From Solen grandis (taxonomy: Eukaryota > Mollusca > Bivalvia > Adapedonta > Solenidae), in the NCBI GenBank assembly GCA_021229015.1, contig CM037785.1:40420766-40484765 (forward strand): 64,000 nucleotides of DNA. Reading direction: 5' to 3'. How positions within the stretch are numbered: the first letter of the stretch is position 1; every line of letters begins with the position of its first letter. Shown one piece after another: positions 1 through 10,700 of the stretch. The translations under genes were made by a program, and so were the position numbers. The notes under the pieces were generated by a model. It did not search any database. It was not told the origin of the DNA and saw only the letters and a list, made by a program, of their open reading frames with translations.

Positions 1-624
1 AATATAAAAAAAGCCCAAAGCAAAATTAAAGCTTCAATTAAAATGTTTAAAGAATTAAATATAACAAAAGCAATGTCATCAGTTTTCTACATTTACCTGA
101 AGGAGATTTAACTCAAGGTACCAGTAATTTAAAATCAAGATTTCCATCATTAAATTCATACTAACATTCAGAAGTATTTCCTAAGGTAAACTGGATATCT
201 TAACAAACCCTAGTAAAACCCATTTTAGGAATACACAGATGTAATGCAAGTCAATATTCAAAATTCCTTCCATCACTATTTCAACTAATGGAAAATTCAC
301 AACATTTTCCCAGTCACACTGCAAGACAACACTAACAGCACACACCCTCCCACAATGAAATTAAACAATAACACAATATTCAAAATAGCTTCCTTGACCA
401 TCCAAGTATATATCACCACACAATGGTGACCTACTAGGTTCAATATACAAATGTAAGAACAATGGCCAGCACATACTTGTACCTAGTACATTAACGTGAT
501 CAAAGAAGGGTACTGCCATTCTTACCTCATGACATAATAAAAAGTTTCATATATGATATGGGTAGTGGTTTGCCAAATACCAATAAAAGTAAAGCTTGGG
601 CAGCAGCTATAAAATCCTTTTTAA
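1..624. other. Intergenic, nothing recognised
   Basis: AT-rich sequence with stop codons in all frames. I see no coding similarity, RNA gene or clear repeat before the MITE that follows. Confidence 0.5.
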
Positions 625-858
625 CCCTTTCCCTCATATAGACTCATTTTGACGCACTCAGTAGGTACAACATAAAGCCTGATCTGCAGAAAACCACAGT
701 TAAACCTTACCAAATTTAATTACAAAATCCTCATTTCCAGACCACTGAGGAGCAGCGAACAGCATAAAACCTGATCAGCCTGCGAGTTACTCGCAGGCTG
801 ATCTGGTTTTATGCTGTTCGCATAAGTCTTTTCATGGTTTCCTCTATGAGGGAAAGGG
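625..858. mobile_element. piggyBac-like MITE, copy 1
   Basis: A 234-bp element with inverted termini CCCTTTCCCTCATA and TATGAGGGAAAGGG, flanked on both sides by TTAA (621-624 and 859-862). TTAA target duplication and CCC-starting ends are the hallmark of piggyBac-type elements. The inside carries a palindrome around GATCAGCCTGCGAG / CTCGCAGGCTGATC and no coding potential. A second copy lies at 55,024-55,247. A short third fragment resembling the GAACAC...GATCAGCCTG part is visible near 36,040-36,070. Confidence 0.8.
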
Positions 859-2931
859 TTAATAGATCTCTGTTATTTGTATGATACAATAAATATATTC
901 ACACTTTGTACAGTACACCTTAGTTATATTCTCTAATATAAATTAAGTGTGTGTTAGAGAGTACTAAAATATTGCCACAATTTCAAAAAGATACAACATG
1001 TGGAAGTTGTGTATTACAATTACAAAGATTGCACATTTTGACCTCAATCAATATCTGTAGCTTATCCAATAGAAAGGAGAGGAGAAAAATAACTGAAACT
1101 TAGATAAATACATGTACACTTATAACTGACTAGATTCTTCAAGAAGATACACATTTATTAAAATGATTAAAGAATATAAAACATGTGCTGACATTATAAA
1201 ACTATTACTCAAAGTGATTCAAACCCAACCATAGTGCCGACAACTGAGACAGAACATGGTAAAATGATTCCTATATTACCCCTCCCCTTGGAAGGGGTAA
1301 AAATAAAAGAAATACACTATAAAAAAGTAGATAATACACAGCTGTCACAACACAAATTTCCGTGCAGATGCTTATTAAAAATATGAACAATTCTGCATGG
1401 ATAAAAATAGTTTTGTATCATTTTATAATCTTATTCAATGGGAGAACAAGACCCAAAATCTGCATACTATTAACTGTCTACTACAGAAACCTAATTCATA
1501 TAATCAGGTTTAATGCAAGTCATAAGACGGGATTTGCATATAACAAAACATGCAATATGAAGGAGCTTATACACTCTGGACCAAACCTAGACTTGGTATA
1601 GCCACTTAACATGCTGAATTTGGTCAAGTGGTTCTCATCTGATTAACCCTTACCATCTTGAGCAGTCACTTAACATGGCCATGCTAAATGAAATTTAATC
1701 TGACCAAGTATAATAATGCTCTTTTCTCATCTCAAAGTCCATGACCTGACCGGCCGGTCTTGTGTTCCACAGTTCAACCAGTGTAAGTGGCCACCTGCAT
1801 TAAAGCAGTAAATCTATTTTGAACAGCCAGAAACAGCCCGATATAGGATTCCCTATATGGAAATTAATAAAGAATTATACCTACATCCATCAACTACCTG
1901 CACAAGCTTATTTCCTCCTATTCCCTTGACTAGCCCCCATAGACAAGTTGAACTGTACAGGGTTCAAAGGTCATTTTCTTGGAAAAGTGTTAAGCCATTA
2001 TCTACAAATCCACATTTTCAGTGTGAACAAACATATTCAAACCCACATACTAACCTGTTGCTACACTGGAAAAATAGGTAGTCAATGGTTGATCTGTTTT
2101 GCACAAAAGAACATATGATTTGTGAGACTGTTTGGAAGCAGTGCACCTGGTCATGAAAAGGAAAGCAAGGTTAGATCTCCAAAGCTAAAAACTGGCAGGG
2201 TGTACTGGACAATGATCTAAAAGTATATATTCTATGAATAGAAAGCAAAAAATAAAAAATGTAAAAAAATATTTGAGACATAAAATACAGCTTAAAACTC
2301 TCATTCTTTCTATAGACAAAAATTTATCCTCCTCTACATTTGACATTATTGCAGACTCCCTGTAGTAGCACCTTTTACAGATTTTTAACTACATATACAC
2401 AGTACAAGAGTTCAAATTATTATGCAATACCTTTATCTCAAACAAATATTTGAATTAAAAGAAAGTAAAAAAAAAGAGATATAAAAACTCTGTATAAAAA
2501 TGATATTATCCAATTTGATATATCTTTTACATATATTATGGTGATTATACAGTGAAATCTCCCAAAACTGCATACACTAGAATACAAACTGTAATTCCCC
2601 CTAAACAACACATTTTAAAAAGTGACAAACTATATTTGACATATATCAAACAATAAACTCTCTAAACCAGACCTTCTTAATTCTGGATGACAGACAAGTG
2701 TTTCTAGAAGTTATAACCATTCCCTTTTGAAAACTCAATAAACCAGACACTCTTTAAAATGGGGATACACAACTGTCCTAGATGTGTGTAGTGAGGGGAG
2801 GTCCCACTGTATGTGATGTGACACTGACTTAACCACTAATGTCTAAAATTTACATAACAATATAACATCCCTTAACTTTTTGGCACAAATTAAGTACATA
2901 TATTACACACAACCAGAAGATGGTCCAGTGA
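859..2931. other. Intergenic, nothing recognised
   Basis: About 2 kb of AT-rich DNA. The small open frames here have no recognisable domain and low-complexity composition, so I do not call genes. Confidence 0.5.
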
Positions 2932-3297
2932 CCCTCTGTCAAATGGTTCAAAAATGACTTTTCAAGACACATCAGTGTCACAGAACTCCAAGACACACCT
3001 GGATGGAGTACACTGGAGAGGAGATGTCTGGATGCTAGATTAGTCATGTTCTACAAAATTTACCATAGCCTTGTAGTCATTCCCCCAACCCCCACCCCGC
3101 GTACCTTGAAGTACCGACACGATTACCCCACCATACGCATCCTCATAGTCCCTGCCAAGCACAGTTATGTCAGGTCTGACTTCTTCAAACACTCCTTTTT
3201 CCAACACAATGCCACTCTATGGAACAGGATACCAGAACAAGTTGTAACCCTGTCTACTATCAAGCCATTCAAGCAGGCAGTGGTCCAACTCCCCTAG
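2932..3297 (+). pseudogene. LINE reverse transcriptase C-terminal remnant
   Basis: The plus-strand frame from 2,932 to the stop at 3,297 reads like the extreme C-terminus of jockey/CR1-type non-LTR retrotransposon polymerases. The order is a VTELQ..PGW motif, LERRCLDARLVMFYKI, a short variable stretch, then FKHSFFQHNATLWNRIP and a phenylalanine-lysine ending. A TGA immediately precedes the conserved part and no palm domain is present, so this is a 5'-truncated dead copy. The family match is recognised from motif order; the exact clade is not determined. Confidence 0.72.
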
Positions 3298-3504
3298 TTA
3301 CAAGCAGTTATTCTAACCTTTATCCTGACCTTTTAACTTGTAAAGCACTGCTGTTTTTAACTTTTGATCTTCTATCATTACTTAATAATCTATCTGGAAG
3401 AAGTTTATTTAGTTTTACTTGAAGATTTCACTTGCTGCCTGTGCACCCTGCCCACTGTATTCTTTATGAGGAATGAAACAGTACTCATAGACAGATTAAT
3501 AGAT

Positions 3505-3595
3505 AGATTGGGGATAAATATTCGTGGATAAAGTCATCCACAAAATCAACGAAATTTAGTTCCCCACGAAAATTAATGATTCTACAGTAACTACA
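3505..3595. repeat. Short dispersed repeat, shared with 38,325-38,410
   Basis: The stretch containing GTGGATAAAGTCATCCAC, AAATCAACGAAA and AAAATTAATGATT recurs with few differences at 38,325-38,410. It contains a self-complementary GTGGAT...ATCCAC core. No coding potential; probably a fragment of a MITE-like element. Confidence 0.6.
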
Positions 3596-3599
3596 TTAA

Positions 3600-3965
3600 G
3601 GTTGGCTAAATTTGAATGCATCTTAATAAAAATGTTTCTGTGTCTGCTCCATAGTAATCAGGTTGACAAAAAACTTGATCAGACTGGACAGCAGGCTGAT
3701 TCCATTTTAAGTCATTCCCATGACAACTCTCGTGTGATAAAGGCTCATTACACACTCTATTGTATGCATAGTCCAGGAGGAAGTGAAGTAATTGGAATTG
3801 CACATTGTAAACTACAATAGTGTTCTTTGGAACACGTGTGTCACCTGCTGAAGCATGACAGAAAAAGTGAGACAGACTGACAGACAGACGACGGAAAAGT
3901 TATCCCTGTGTGTCACCTCTGCTCACAGCAGGAGACACAAAAACTATCACTAAAGGTGATTAATA
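3600..3965 (+). repeat. Dispersed repeat with GACAGAC-rich tail and terminal hairpin
   Basis: Ends in a run of CAGACTGACAGACAGACGAC followed by a hairpin whose arms are TGTGTC and GACACA around 3,910-3,955, then AAAA. This tail layout (GACAGAC stretch, hairpin, short A run) matches several other element families in the window. The left end is not defined. Confidence 0.5.
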
Positions 3966-4578
3966 CACCGCATCCTGCCATGTCTTTATGTAATGTGAGT
4001 GTAAGATAGGACAGGACAAGAAGCAGCAAGCCCAATTCCCTATATTGCCCCCCCCCCCCACATCTATTAAGTTCATAATAATGTTCAACAAACTATTACC
4101 CTTGCATCTCATCTTGTCTTCATGCAATCATAATGTGAGAGTAGAAAGGGACTTGATCTGAATAGGACCAACAAATGTGACTCCTATATCCCACTTCTGC
4201 AGCAGGAGTTTAACAATTTAAGCTGCTGACACCCTAGAGATGGGATCCTTTGATTCATAGCTCATTTGTTAAACATCTACAGCAAGTATATATAAATATG
4301 CATTAAGCATTTGATTGGAGCAAACTACTTTATCATATATGATATTGATTACATTGTAAACATTAAAACATACACATCAACTGATAGTGGGGCATATTAA
4401 CATGCTATGTAATCAATGTTTTGTATTGAAAATATAAACTCTATAATTTAATTAAAAAAAAAAAAAATACATACAAGATTTGCAATTCTATCATGACATT
4501 TACTATTAAATCAACTACAAACAAGTACTGTAATAATTTTAACAGTGAACAAATAATTTTAACAATGAACTGTTACTT
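3966..4578. other. Intergenic, nothing recognised
   Basis: AT-rich DNA with a C run near 4,050 and an A run near 4,453. No gene or repeat end recognised. Confidence 0.45.
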
Positions 4579-4950
4579 GGTCTCCCAAACAAAGTTTCTC
4601 CTTAGACAATCATACATGAATGGTTTTTGAGAAAAAAGGCCATATGTAAAATTGAGGGGGTGGGGTCTGGCCCTTTGGCCCAACTGACAGGGTGGATCCA
4701 GACCCCTTTGTGACCCCACAGGGACACTAAAGAAGTACAATTCAATCTGTCTATCATGAGGAACAAGAATATATATGATCTATGGGTGGGGATCTGAACA
4801 GCTTTTGAGATATAAGGTCATAAGTAAAATTCAGGGTGTGGGGCCTGACCCCTTGGTGACCCATGTGAATATAAAAGAAGAACCATTCATTCCATCTCAT
4901 GATGAGGAACAAGAATATATATGGTTGGGGATCTGAACACTTTTTAAGAT

Positions 4951-6388
4951 ACAAGAGGGCCATGATGGCCCTGAATCGCTCACCTGAGTACCATTGCTTC
5001 AACTGATGTCAAGGTTTTTAAACAGACAAGGATTCTGATATAACTTAATCTAAAACATTTTACCCCTGACAATACTACACACCAAATACCTAAGCAATGG
5101 GCCATATGGTTTCAGAGAAGACTTGGGCGCAGGGTCATTTATCACCGTAGGGCCAAGACTTTGAAAATCTTTGTAATGAACCATTAGATGCTACTACATA
5201 CCAAAAATCTTAGCTCTAGGCCTTATTGATTCATAGAAGAAGATTTTTTAAGATTTTCCTATTTAACTCTATGTAAAACAAGTGACCCCTGGTGTGGGGT
5301 CATTTATCACCATTGGGCTATGATTTGTACAATCTTGGTAGTGGCCCATAAGATGATGCTACATACCAAATATCTAAGCTCTAGGCCTTATGGATTCATA
5401 GAAGAAGATTTTTTAAGATTTTCCTATATAACTCTGTGTAAAACAAGTGACCCCTGGTGCGGGGTCATTTATCACCATAGGGCTATGATTTGTACAATCT
5501 TGGTAGTGGCCCATGAGATGATGCTTCATACCAAATATCTAAGCTCTAGGCCTTATGCATTCATGAAGAAGATTTTTTAAGATTTTCCTATATAACTCTA
5601 TGTAAAACAAGTGACCCCTGGTGCGGGGTCATTTATCACCATAGGGCTATGATTTGTACAATCTTGGTAGTGGCCCATAAGATGATGCTACATACCAAAT
5701 ATCTAAGCTCTAGGCCTTATGCATTCATAGAAGAAGATTTTTTAAGATTTTCCTATATAACTCTATGTAAAACAAGTGACCCCTGGTGCGGGGTCATTTA
5801 TCACCATAGGGCTATGATTTGTACAATCTTGGTAGTGGCCCATAAGATGATGCTACATACCAAATATCTAAGCTCTAGGCCTTATGGATTCATAGAAGAA
5901 GATTTTTTAAGATTTTTCTATATAACTCTATGTAAAACAAGTGACCCCTGGTGCGGGGTCATTTATCACCATAGGGCTATGATTTGTACAATCTTGGTAG
6001 TGGCCCATAAGATGATGCTACATACCAAAAATCAAAAGGTTAGGCCTTGTGGTTTCGGAGAAGAATTTTTTCATAAACCAAAAATCAAAAGGCTAGGCCT
6101 TGTGGTTTCAGAGAAGAAGATTTTTTAAATTTTCATTTTTAAAATCTATTTTTAGCTCCTGTGACCTAATTATGCGATGGACCAGAACCATTTATACAAC
6201 TTTAGTAGAGCTTCATCCAAGGAACATTCCTGCAAAATATTTTTCAAATTGGCCAAGCCGTTTAGGAGGAGATGTTGTTTGAAGCAATTGTTGACGCCAG
6301 ACGCACGGACGCACGCACGGACGACGGACACCGGACAAAAGGCGATCAGAAAAGCTCACCTTGAGCACGTTGTGCTCATGTGAGCTAA
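4951..6388 (+). mobile_element. ACAAGAGGGCC-family element, complete copy
   Basis: Head at 4,951 starts ACAAGAGGGCC and folds through GGGCCATGATGGCCC, then ATCGCTCACCTGAG. The body holds an array of 165-bp units. The tail has a GCACGGACGACGGACACCGG stretch, then AGCTCACC, the hairpin GAGCACGTTGTGCTC, and the end TGTGAGCTAA. The same head and tail recur at 36,093, 39,451, 42,853, 46,533 and elsewhere, so these are real family ends. It has no open reading frame of its own kind; the frames inside are by-products of the tandem array. Class unknown. Confidence 0.75.
5150..6030 (+). repeat. 165-bp tandem repeat array (about five units)
   Basis: The landmark ATGATTTGTACAATCTTGG recurs at 5,320, 5,485, 5,649, 5,814 and 5,979, giving a period of 164-165 bp. 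Each unit includes AAATATCTAAGCTCTAGGCC and GACCCCTGGTGCGGGGTCAT. Because 165 is a multiple of three, the array leaves an artificial open frame of repeated 55-residue blocks. Diverged single units occur at 48,800-48,965 and 50,265-50,450. Confidence 0.9.
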
Positions 6389-7048
6389 TAAGTAAATAAG
6401 TAAAATTGAGGGGATGGGGCCTGACCCCTGGGTGACCTTGGGGGACACCAAAGTAGTACTATTGAATTCTTCTCAATATGAGGAACAAAAAAATATATGA
6501 TTCAGGGTTGGAAATACAAAATATTTATCCAAAATACATTTTGTATGCACATATCCATCTTTGAGAGGGGGCCTGACCCCAAGGGATCCCCCATTAACAA
6601 AATCAGAGAGGCACCACTACTCATTGCGGACTTTTAAGTGTGTAAACTTTCGTAAAGATAGGTTGAGTGGTCTCCAAGATAAGGGCCCATACAAAGTTTA
6701 CAGCATGAGAAAGAAGAATAATAATAAGAGGAAACTGAGTAAAAACAATAAGTCTCCAAACTATGTTTGGGAGACTTAAAAATTATATACACCATGATTG
6801 ACAAAATGAGGGCTTTAATATTCTAAAATTCTCATACCTGCATATAGATATGAATCTTTTTTTAATAATAATATTGATACAGTGTCTAGCAAGGACAGAA
6901 TCTGAGACAATAACAATACCCACTCCCTTAATTACCGACCATGTATGACTGAATTACAATTCATTGGTAAAAATACTAAAAACATACATAACACTGGTAC
7001 AAAGACTAACACGTACACTCTGAGGTAGTGTCCATCTGGATGGTGTGG

Positions 7049-7728
7049 TTAGACAGGAAGGGTGCCCGGACCATTCTCTGCATGGTACTCCCTGTCCGAA
7101 TCCTCAAGGTCATGACACAGGGACTGGAAGCAGGAGTATTCACCGGATGGCGGGCAGCACGGAATCTTGCCCCGACCCAGGGGATGGAAACATCCATAAT
7201 ATGTTAGCTGGAAAAACAGCTGGAAAAACAGTGCTAACACAATGACGAAAAACGTGGGCACATAAAACCACATGCTTTTGTCTGATGTGAAATAAAACCA
7301 GAAGCCCATCATTGTCCAGTTTTCTGCATACATGATGACATAAAACAGAATCATCCTATATCTTGTTCTACCATCTCTGACGTTAAGAAAGCAGAAAACC
7401 ATGACGTACCCACACACGATGTTAAAGAATTTCTCTTCACACCTGTTCTGATAGAACTGCGTTCTCTGACAGAAAAGCCAAGTGGACATGATCAGCCAGT
7501 GTACCCCCACTACCACAAACACAACATATTGAAAGAGGGCAGCAAACAGACCCAGTGCCAGAACCCGAGGGCCAATCTCCGTGGCCCTCCACATGAAGTA
7601 AAACACAATGCCGGGGATGGTCATGTTCTCTTTATCCTCATGAGAGCAGCGCAGGGCCTTCTGATAGGACACCATGGACCAGGAGAGACTGAGCCAGGAG
7701 GACAGGATAGCCGCTACCTGCAGGGTCT
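7049..7728 (-). CDS. XKR gene exon 3 (C-terminal exon)
   Basis: Encodes residues 298-522, the last membrane segments and a cytosolic-looking tail, ending at TAA (7,049-7,051). Acceptor CTTATGTTACAG lies just upstream at 7,729-7,740. The tail contains a cysteine pair and, 20 residues from the end, D-L-E-D-S, which fits the DxxD caspase consensus. I saw no clear AATAAA signal in the ~250 bp downstream. Confidence 0.9.
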
Positions 7729-10700
7729 CTGTAACATAAGAACACCATACTTCAATGTACACTGAACAATTTATCTGAAAGTCATGAGTAATAAGAATGA
7801 ATATGACTCAATAAAATTAGGAGAAGATTTCCCTATTTTCAGCATTGAATGACTCATTCCCCCCCCCCTTTCCCAACAAATGTGAAATCTAATGTTAGTG
7901 ATATATAAATGATTCACTATCTTAACTGATGATAAAACAAAGCATGTCATGTTTCTTGTTAATTAACAGTAACTTCAATTCAAATGTTTATGCGAATCTG
8001 AGTACAAGTTCACTACAAGTAACTGTTTGTGAAGAATACATGACACAATTATATCCCATAATTACCATGACACTGCCAAATGAATGAAAATATATAAAAA
8101 CAAAATACATGTCTCCATTTAAAAAGCATCCACTGAGGAGACATACAGAGTGTTTTTTTTTTGTTTTTTGGTTTTTTTTTAAAGATTTGACCTGTTGACT
8201 TAGTATTTAAGCCCACATGTACTTATTTTAGCCAAAAAATTGGTACCTATCAATCCTGTGAAAACTCATCAAATTCTTGCAAAAGGTTTTGGAGGCTTAT
8301 CTGTGTGGACATGTGCTGCTAAAAAACAAAGGGCTATAACTCTGTCATAATACATCTGACCCAAACTTGCCTACGATATACATAACTAGACTTGGTACTG
8401 ATTAATCCTGTGAGGTTTCATCGAATTCAAGCGAGGAGTATTGGAGATGAAGAGCTGACAAATTGTGTCAACAGACAGACAGGCTGACAGACAGATGGTG
8501 GACAAATTGATTCCAGTATACCTCCCCCCACAACTTTGTTGTAAAGGCTAATACTGAGCACAAGAGTAAAGTGACTACATCTGTAATAAGTACTTGCAAA
8601 ACATGTCATTGAGCCTGAAGGACTCCCTTCCTGCAAGGAGACCATTTTAAGTGTCTGCCTACTTACACCTAATAAGAAAGTTATGGCTTTGTTTCCTCCA
8701 AATATTAAATTTCCTCCAAGGAGAGTACTTAACAGAAAAGGAGGAAAAAACATACATACATTCACGTTTCCTGTTGTAACAATGTTAAACTCTTAATTAC
8801 AAGTTTTACATGTCAGTTGAAATGTATCACATCATTGTGACATGCCAAAGGGCATTCACTGTTTATGTATTAATTCATACATACCCACCTAAGTTCATTG
8901 CAAACCTTTCATCCTTAATCATTAAACAAGGGAAACAATTTCTAGCCTGGCATTTCCAATCAAATTAGTGACAGCAAGTAATATATCACAAAGTGAAAGT
9001 AGATTTATAAAATGACAAGTAACTGGTGTTGTATGCAACACATAAAGTCCCCTACCGGCTCCACCTTGACTCAATATGGTAATCAATCCCATTTTTTGCC
9101 ATATTTTCACTATTTCCATTACCATAGCAACCACAATTTTAGTCGAAGAACAAAAATAAAATGACGTGCATAATCTACACATTGCCATCTAGTCATATAC
9201 CAAGTTTCATCAAGTTAGCTTGCTTAGTTATCGCAGGATCCCATTTTTTGCCATAGTTTCACTATTTCCGTTACTTTAGCAACCACAATTTTAGTCGAAA
9301 AACAAAAATAAAATGACGTGCATAATCTACACATTGCTATCTAGTCATATACCAAGTTTCATCAAGTTAGCTTGCTTAGTTATCGCGGGATCCCATTTTT
9401 TGCCATAGTTTCACTATTTCCGTTACCATAGCAACCACAATTTTAGTCGAAGAACAAAAATAAAATGACATGCATAATCTACACATTGCCATCTAGTCAT
9501 ATACCAAGTTTCATCAAGTTAGCTTGCTTAGTTATCGCAGGATCCCATTTTTTGCCATATTTTCACTATTTCCGTTACCATAGCAACCACAATTTTAGTC
9601 GAAGAACAAAAATTAAATGACATGCATAATCTACACATTGCCATCTAGTCATATACCAAGTTTCATCAAGTTAGCTTGCTTAGTTATCGCAGGATCCCAT
9701 TTTTTGCCATATTTTCACTATTTCCGTTACCATAGCAACCACAATTTTAGCCGAAGAACAAAAATAAAACGACGTGCATAATCTACACATTGGCATCTAG
9801 TCATAAACCAAGTTTCATCAAGTTAGCTTGCTTAGTTATTAAGTTATCGCGGGATCCAGATTTGAGCGGACAGACTGACAGAGGGCAAACCTATAGTCCC
9901 CTCCGGTGTGAACACCGGTAGGGGACTAATAAATAAAATCATTGTTCTATTACAGTGTCTATTCTAGCATTCAAAATGTATGGGGGATTTTCAACAAAAA
10001 AAAAAAACATCCAAAAACTGGGGGGATATTTTGAAGTCAGAGGGGATTACACTGAAACACATTTTGTGTACAAAACCCTTTTAATATATGACATTAATAT
10101 ACATATCTAATGGAAAATATGCAGTTTTTTTCTTTTATTTTCGACATACAGGGCGTGTTACTGTCTATTTGGATTCTGCCTGTTTTTGTTCAATATCCAC
10201 ACTGCCCTAGCACTTGTAACTGATTAGAAGATGGGATGTATGGCTGTCAGGACTGACCAAACCATATTTTCTGAATAACAGTCATTTGTCGCTTTGACAT
10301 TTCATCTACACAAAGGATCATAGAATGGTTAATTCATATATTTTAGATGAAAAACATTAACTGAATTACAAGCTTTTATAATGTTTATGCACCAAAAATA
10401 TTTTCGTTTGTTTACATTATACCACCCAGATGTGCATATAAACAAATACCATGAGGAATCAGTACGGAATCAACATAGTGGTAACAGAAAGCGTTTGAAA
10501 AGGACTTGGTAACATGCGGGTTTTTTGTGGGTTTTTTTTCAATGCTGGGTAACAAGTGAGATTTTCATGCACATGATTTTCATTCATCAAGGATCTTTGA
10601 AGAAAATGTGAGAATCCTGCAATCCCGCACCCTAGAATAGACACTGTATTAAATATGACAGACAGTATTTAATTTAGAATGGCAACCAGTTCTGAAACTA

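Larger units (their letters stand above)
4579..6776 (+). mobile_element. Hairpin-ended tandem-unit element, host of a nested insertion
   Basis: The left end GGTCTCCCAAACAAAGTTT (4,579) is the inverted counterpart of the right end, itself a hairpin AGTCTCCAAACTATG / TTTGGGAGACT at 6,751-6,776 followed by TAAA. The body is made of ~170-bp units carrying GGGGCCTGACCCC and ATGAGGAACAA...AATATATATGAT motifs (near 4,650, 4,830 and 6,420). A different element (4,951-6,388) is inserted between two of these units. Without that insertion the element is about 760 bp. No coding capacity. Confidence 0.65.

Noticed and set aside
5320..6128. Open frames of 86 and 159 residues with repeated ICTILVVAHKMM blocks
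   Set aside because: Translation of the 165-bp non-coding tandem repeat; diverged units elsewhere are not open.
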